NCBI GenBank assembly: GCA_009801015.1
Contig: VHZZ01002074.1
Location: 72,742 to 94,808, forward strand
DNA: 22,067 nt
Direction: 5' to 3'
Origin: Silene noctiflora
Lineage: Eukaryota > Streptophyta > Magnoliopsida > Caryophyllales > Caryophyllaceae
The notes under the pieces are model-generated. The model worked only from the letters and a program-made list of their open reading frames with translations. It did no database searches and was not told the DNA's origin. Made by a program: the position numbers and the translations under genes. Shown here one piece after another: positions 20,776 to 22,067 of this stretch; positions within the stretch are counted from its first letter, which is position 1, and each line of letters starts with the position of its first letter.

Positions 20776-21036
20776 GGCGGTTTCATGTGAAATACAAGAA
20801 AATGCCCAGGCGGTTTCATGTGAAATACACGAAAATGCCCAAGCGGTTTCATGTGAAATACACGAAACTGGCTTGGCAATTTCGTGTAAAATACACGAAA
20901 CTGGCCTGGTAATTTCGTGTATTTAACAAGAAACTGGCCAGGTAGTTTCATGTGGTTTACACGAAATTGCCAGGTCAGTTTCGTGTAAATCACATGAAAC
21001 TGCCCAGGCTGTTTCTTGTATTTCACACGAAATACC
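20776..21036. repeat. Eight ~33-bp palindromic tandem repeats
   Basis: Units start at 20776, 20809, 20842, 20875, 20908 and then at 32-34 bp steps up to 21036. A representative unit reads GGCGGTTTCATGTGAAATAC followed by ACGAAAATGCCCA. Each core is an inverted repeat; the best (20880-20900) is TTTCGTGT-AAAAT-ACACGAAA, an 8-bp perfect stem. Because the unit is a multiple of three, 11-residue repeats can be read on both strands. These are not convincing genes. The block lies between the two exon remnants of the Mutator-like element. Confidence 0.9.
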
Positions 21037-21037
21037 A

Positions 21038-21069
21038 ATTTTTATTTATTTATTTATTTATTTATTTTA
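21038..21069 (+). repeat. (TTTA)n microsatellite
   Basis: About seven copies of a TTTA tetranucleotide directly follow the 33-bp repeat array, within the intron-like segment of the decayed Mutator-like element. Confidence 0.85.
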
Positions 21070-21549
21070 CGTATTGAATAATTAGGAAACCGGTGAAGGA
21101 GATGGTGGAAATGGTGTAGATTACAGTGATTATTTTGTCTTTGAATATGTGTTTAAAACCTTCGAAGAAGAATTTGATCGATGTGACGATTGCTGAAGCG
21201 ATTTTGTATTTTAGAAACAAAATTCGAAAATATTCTCAGTATATTACTACTGTTGGGAGTTTTAATTTTGATTAAGCGGTTTTGAATTTTCCAAAAACAA
21301 TGTATTCGATAGATGTTGTTACTAGTGAATGTTGAGAGGTTTCGAGTTTTTTAAATTTTGAATTTCAAAAAGTAACGCGGTTTTCAAGTCGTTCAAAGCA
21401 GTTTTAATAAAATACGGAAACTAAAGTCGAAATAATAATAATACAAAACATTTAAGCAAGGGCAAAAAGGTAATTATTAGGGGCGAGATGAGTAAAATTA
21501 GGGGCGATCTTTAGCAAACCCCTATCTAATCTAAGTCACTAATTCATTA

Positions 21550-21728
21550 CTCTTATCGTCCGGGATACTTTACAATTGCTTTATACAACAACTTGAAATA
21601 AGGAGGAAATGTAATGGTCACTGACAATATGGGTTGGTTTAATATTTTATTAAAAAAAGGAAAAGTGTAAACTATTGAATAAAACACCCCAAAAGGAAAA
21701 TGAAAACTATTGATCGGGAAAGAAGGAG
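21550..21728. mobile_element. Candidate Stowaway-like MITE remnant
   Basis: The segment begins CTCTTATCGTCCGGGATACT and ends GATCGGGAAAGAAGGAG, with TA on both sides (21548-21549, 21729-21730). The reverse complement of the right end (CTCCTTCTTTCCCGATC) resembles the left end and the CTCCCTCCGTCCC terminus common to plant Stowaway MITEs. An internal AAACTATTGA phrase is also typical of these. The ends are quite diverged, hence modest confidence. Confidence 0.4.
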
Positions 21729-21730
21729 TA

Positions 21731-22067
21731 TCTCTAAGAATATTGGGGGTAATATTATTTATGTGGACACACTATTATAACGATTGTATTTGTTTGCTAT
21801 CATTTAACTTAGCCCAATCAGTAGAGAGAACCCCAAGGTGAGCGTGTCTACTAGAAGGCTATAATTCTAGAACTCAAATTCATTAGTTCATCATATTCCT
21901 ATGGATTAATCAAGTACACTTCCGCTACTCCAGCATAACAATTAATTTAATATGAAGTTATGGCCTTATAAAGGATTTACTTCTAACAGTATTAATTATC
22001 ATNAACAATTTTCTTCATCTTACCTTTAAATATTTAGAGTTTCATAGATTCTCCCTCATTTGCTATA
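21731..22067. other. AT-rich sequence with no recognisable feature
   Basis: No coding, RNA or repeat signal that I can support. The sequence reaches the window edge and includes one ambiguous base (22003). Confidence 0.5.

Larger units (their letters stand above)
20339..21196 (+). pseudogene. Two exon remnants of a FAR1/MULE-type transposase gene
   Basis: First remnant 20339-20572: starts with ATG, 78 codons, rich in Tyr, Gln, Gly, Asn, Asp and Glu (for example FQSYQESGNRFQDDFNAEF), with an in-frame TAG at 20438-20440. It ends at a donor-like GAG|GTATATTC. Second remnant 21086-21196: follows an acceptor-like ATTAG, in the same phase, and encodes 36 residues including EYVFKTFEEEFDRC, then a stop. 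That segment resembles the start of a FAR1 DNA-binding domain in plant MULE transposases (an acidic linker, then a VFKTFEEA-like helix). The zinc-finger, DDE catalytic domain and SWIM domain are all missing. Family assignment is by resemblance only. Confidence 0.4.
19926..21531 (+). mobile_element. Decayed Mutator-like element with imperfect inverted ends
   Basis: The left end has ACTCATCTCGCCCCTAA (19952-19968) followed by TTTTGCCTTTACC. The right end has the reverse complement TTAGGGGCGAGATGAGT (21477-21493), preceded by a matching GGGCAAAAAGGT. A 9-bp direct repeat, TATCTAATC, flanks the pair (19926-19934 and 21523-21531); 9 bp is the usual Mutator target duplication. The right arm extends about 14 bp further (to CAAACCCC) than the left, so the left terminus is truncated or the flanking repeat is partly coincidental. 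Two exon remnants of an element gene and an intron with tandem repeats lie inside. It is non-autonomous. Confidence 0.55.

Noticed and set aside
20776..21036. CRISPR-like regular repeats
   Set aside because: Units abut without unique spacers and the context is a plant nuclear transposon.
20688..21038. 116-codon minus-strand repeat protein with GQFRVFHMK-like units
   Set aside because: Product of 33-bp repeats whose length is a multiple of three; the plus strand is similarly open, so coding is not implied.
1..22067. tRNA, rRNA or other structured RNA genes
   Set aside because: Looked for cloverleaf and rRNA-like conserved sequence by eye and found none I could support; a covariance-model search would be needed to exclude small RNAs.

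Overview
This window is plant nuclear DNA, most likely from a core eudicot. The evidence is a spliced gene with GT-AG introns and plant-type product families, AT-rich non-coding DNA, and nested LTR retrotransposon, Mutator-like and MITE-like sequence. Caryophyllales is my guess from the general look of the repeats, and no species can be named. Isolated N bases (2179, 2541, 5316, 5515, 20511, 20514, 20641, 22003) indicate a draft assembly.

Layout. (1) 1-4270 is nested repeat DNA. A minus-strand LTR of Ty3/gypsy character begins at 4270 with TGTAACACCC and runs off the left edge of the window. It carries about six ~81-bp GC-rich tandem repeats (297-775). It is split by a 2.5-kb element (1477-4005) whose ends are 420-bp inverted copies of an LTR-like sequence, flanked by the 5-bp duplication GAAGG. 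That element carries many copies of the perfect palindrome ACTCGATCGAGT, some just upstream of a TATA-like run in each arm. (2) 4271-6083 is AT-rich intergenic and promoter DNA containing a 343-bp copia-like fragment bracketed by a 31-bp duplication. (3) 6084-16353, plus strand, is an eight-exon gene reconstructed here. It encodes a coiled-coil protein of about 2729 residues with a C-terminal membrane anchor, recognised as the TNO1 family (trans-Golgi network SYP41-interacting protein). (4) 16354-18025 is the convergent 3' region. (5) 18026-19285, minus strand, is an intact single-exon FAD amine oxidase of the plant sarcosine/pipecolate oxidase family (SOX). (6) 19286-19925 is its upstream region. 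(7) About 19926-21531 is a decayed Mutator-like element with two exon remnants and, in the intron between them, eight palindromic ~33-bp repeats. (8) A Stowaway-like MITE candidate lies at 21550-21728, then featureless AT-rich DNA.

The two host genes converge and are not known to share a pathway: TNO1 serves trans-Golgi/vacuolar trafficking, SOX serves lysine and N-methyl amino acid catabolism. I see no new gene system here. The most unusual object is the 1477-4005 element, which has retroelement-type ends and target duplication but inverted rather than direct terminal repeats.
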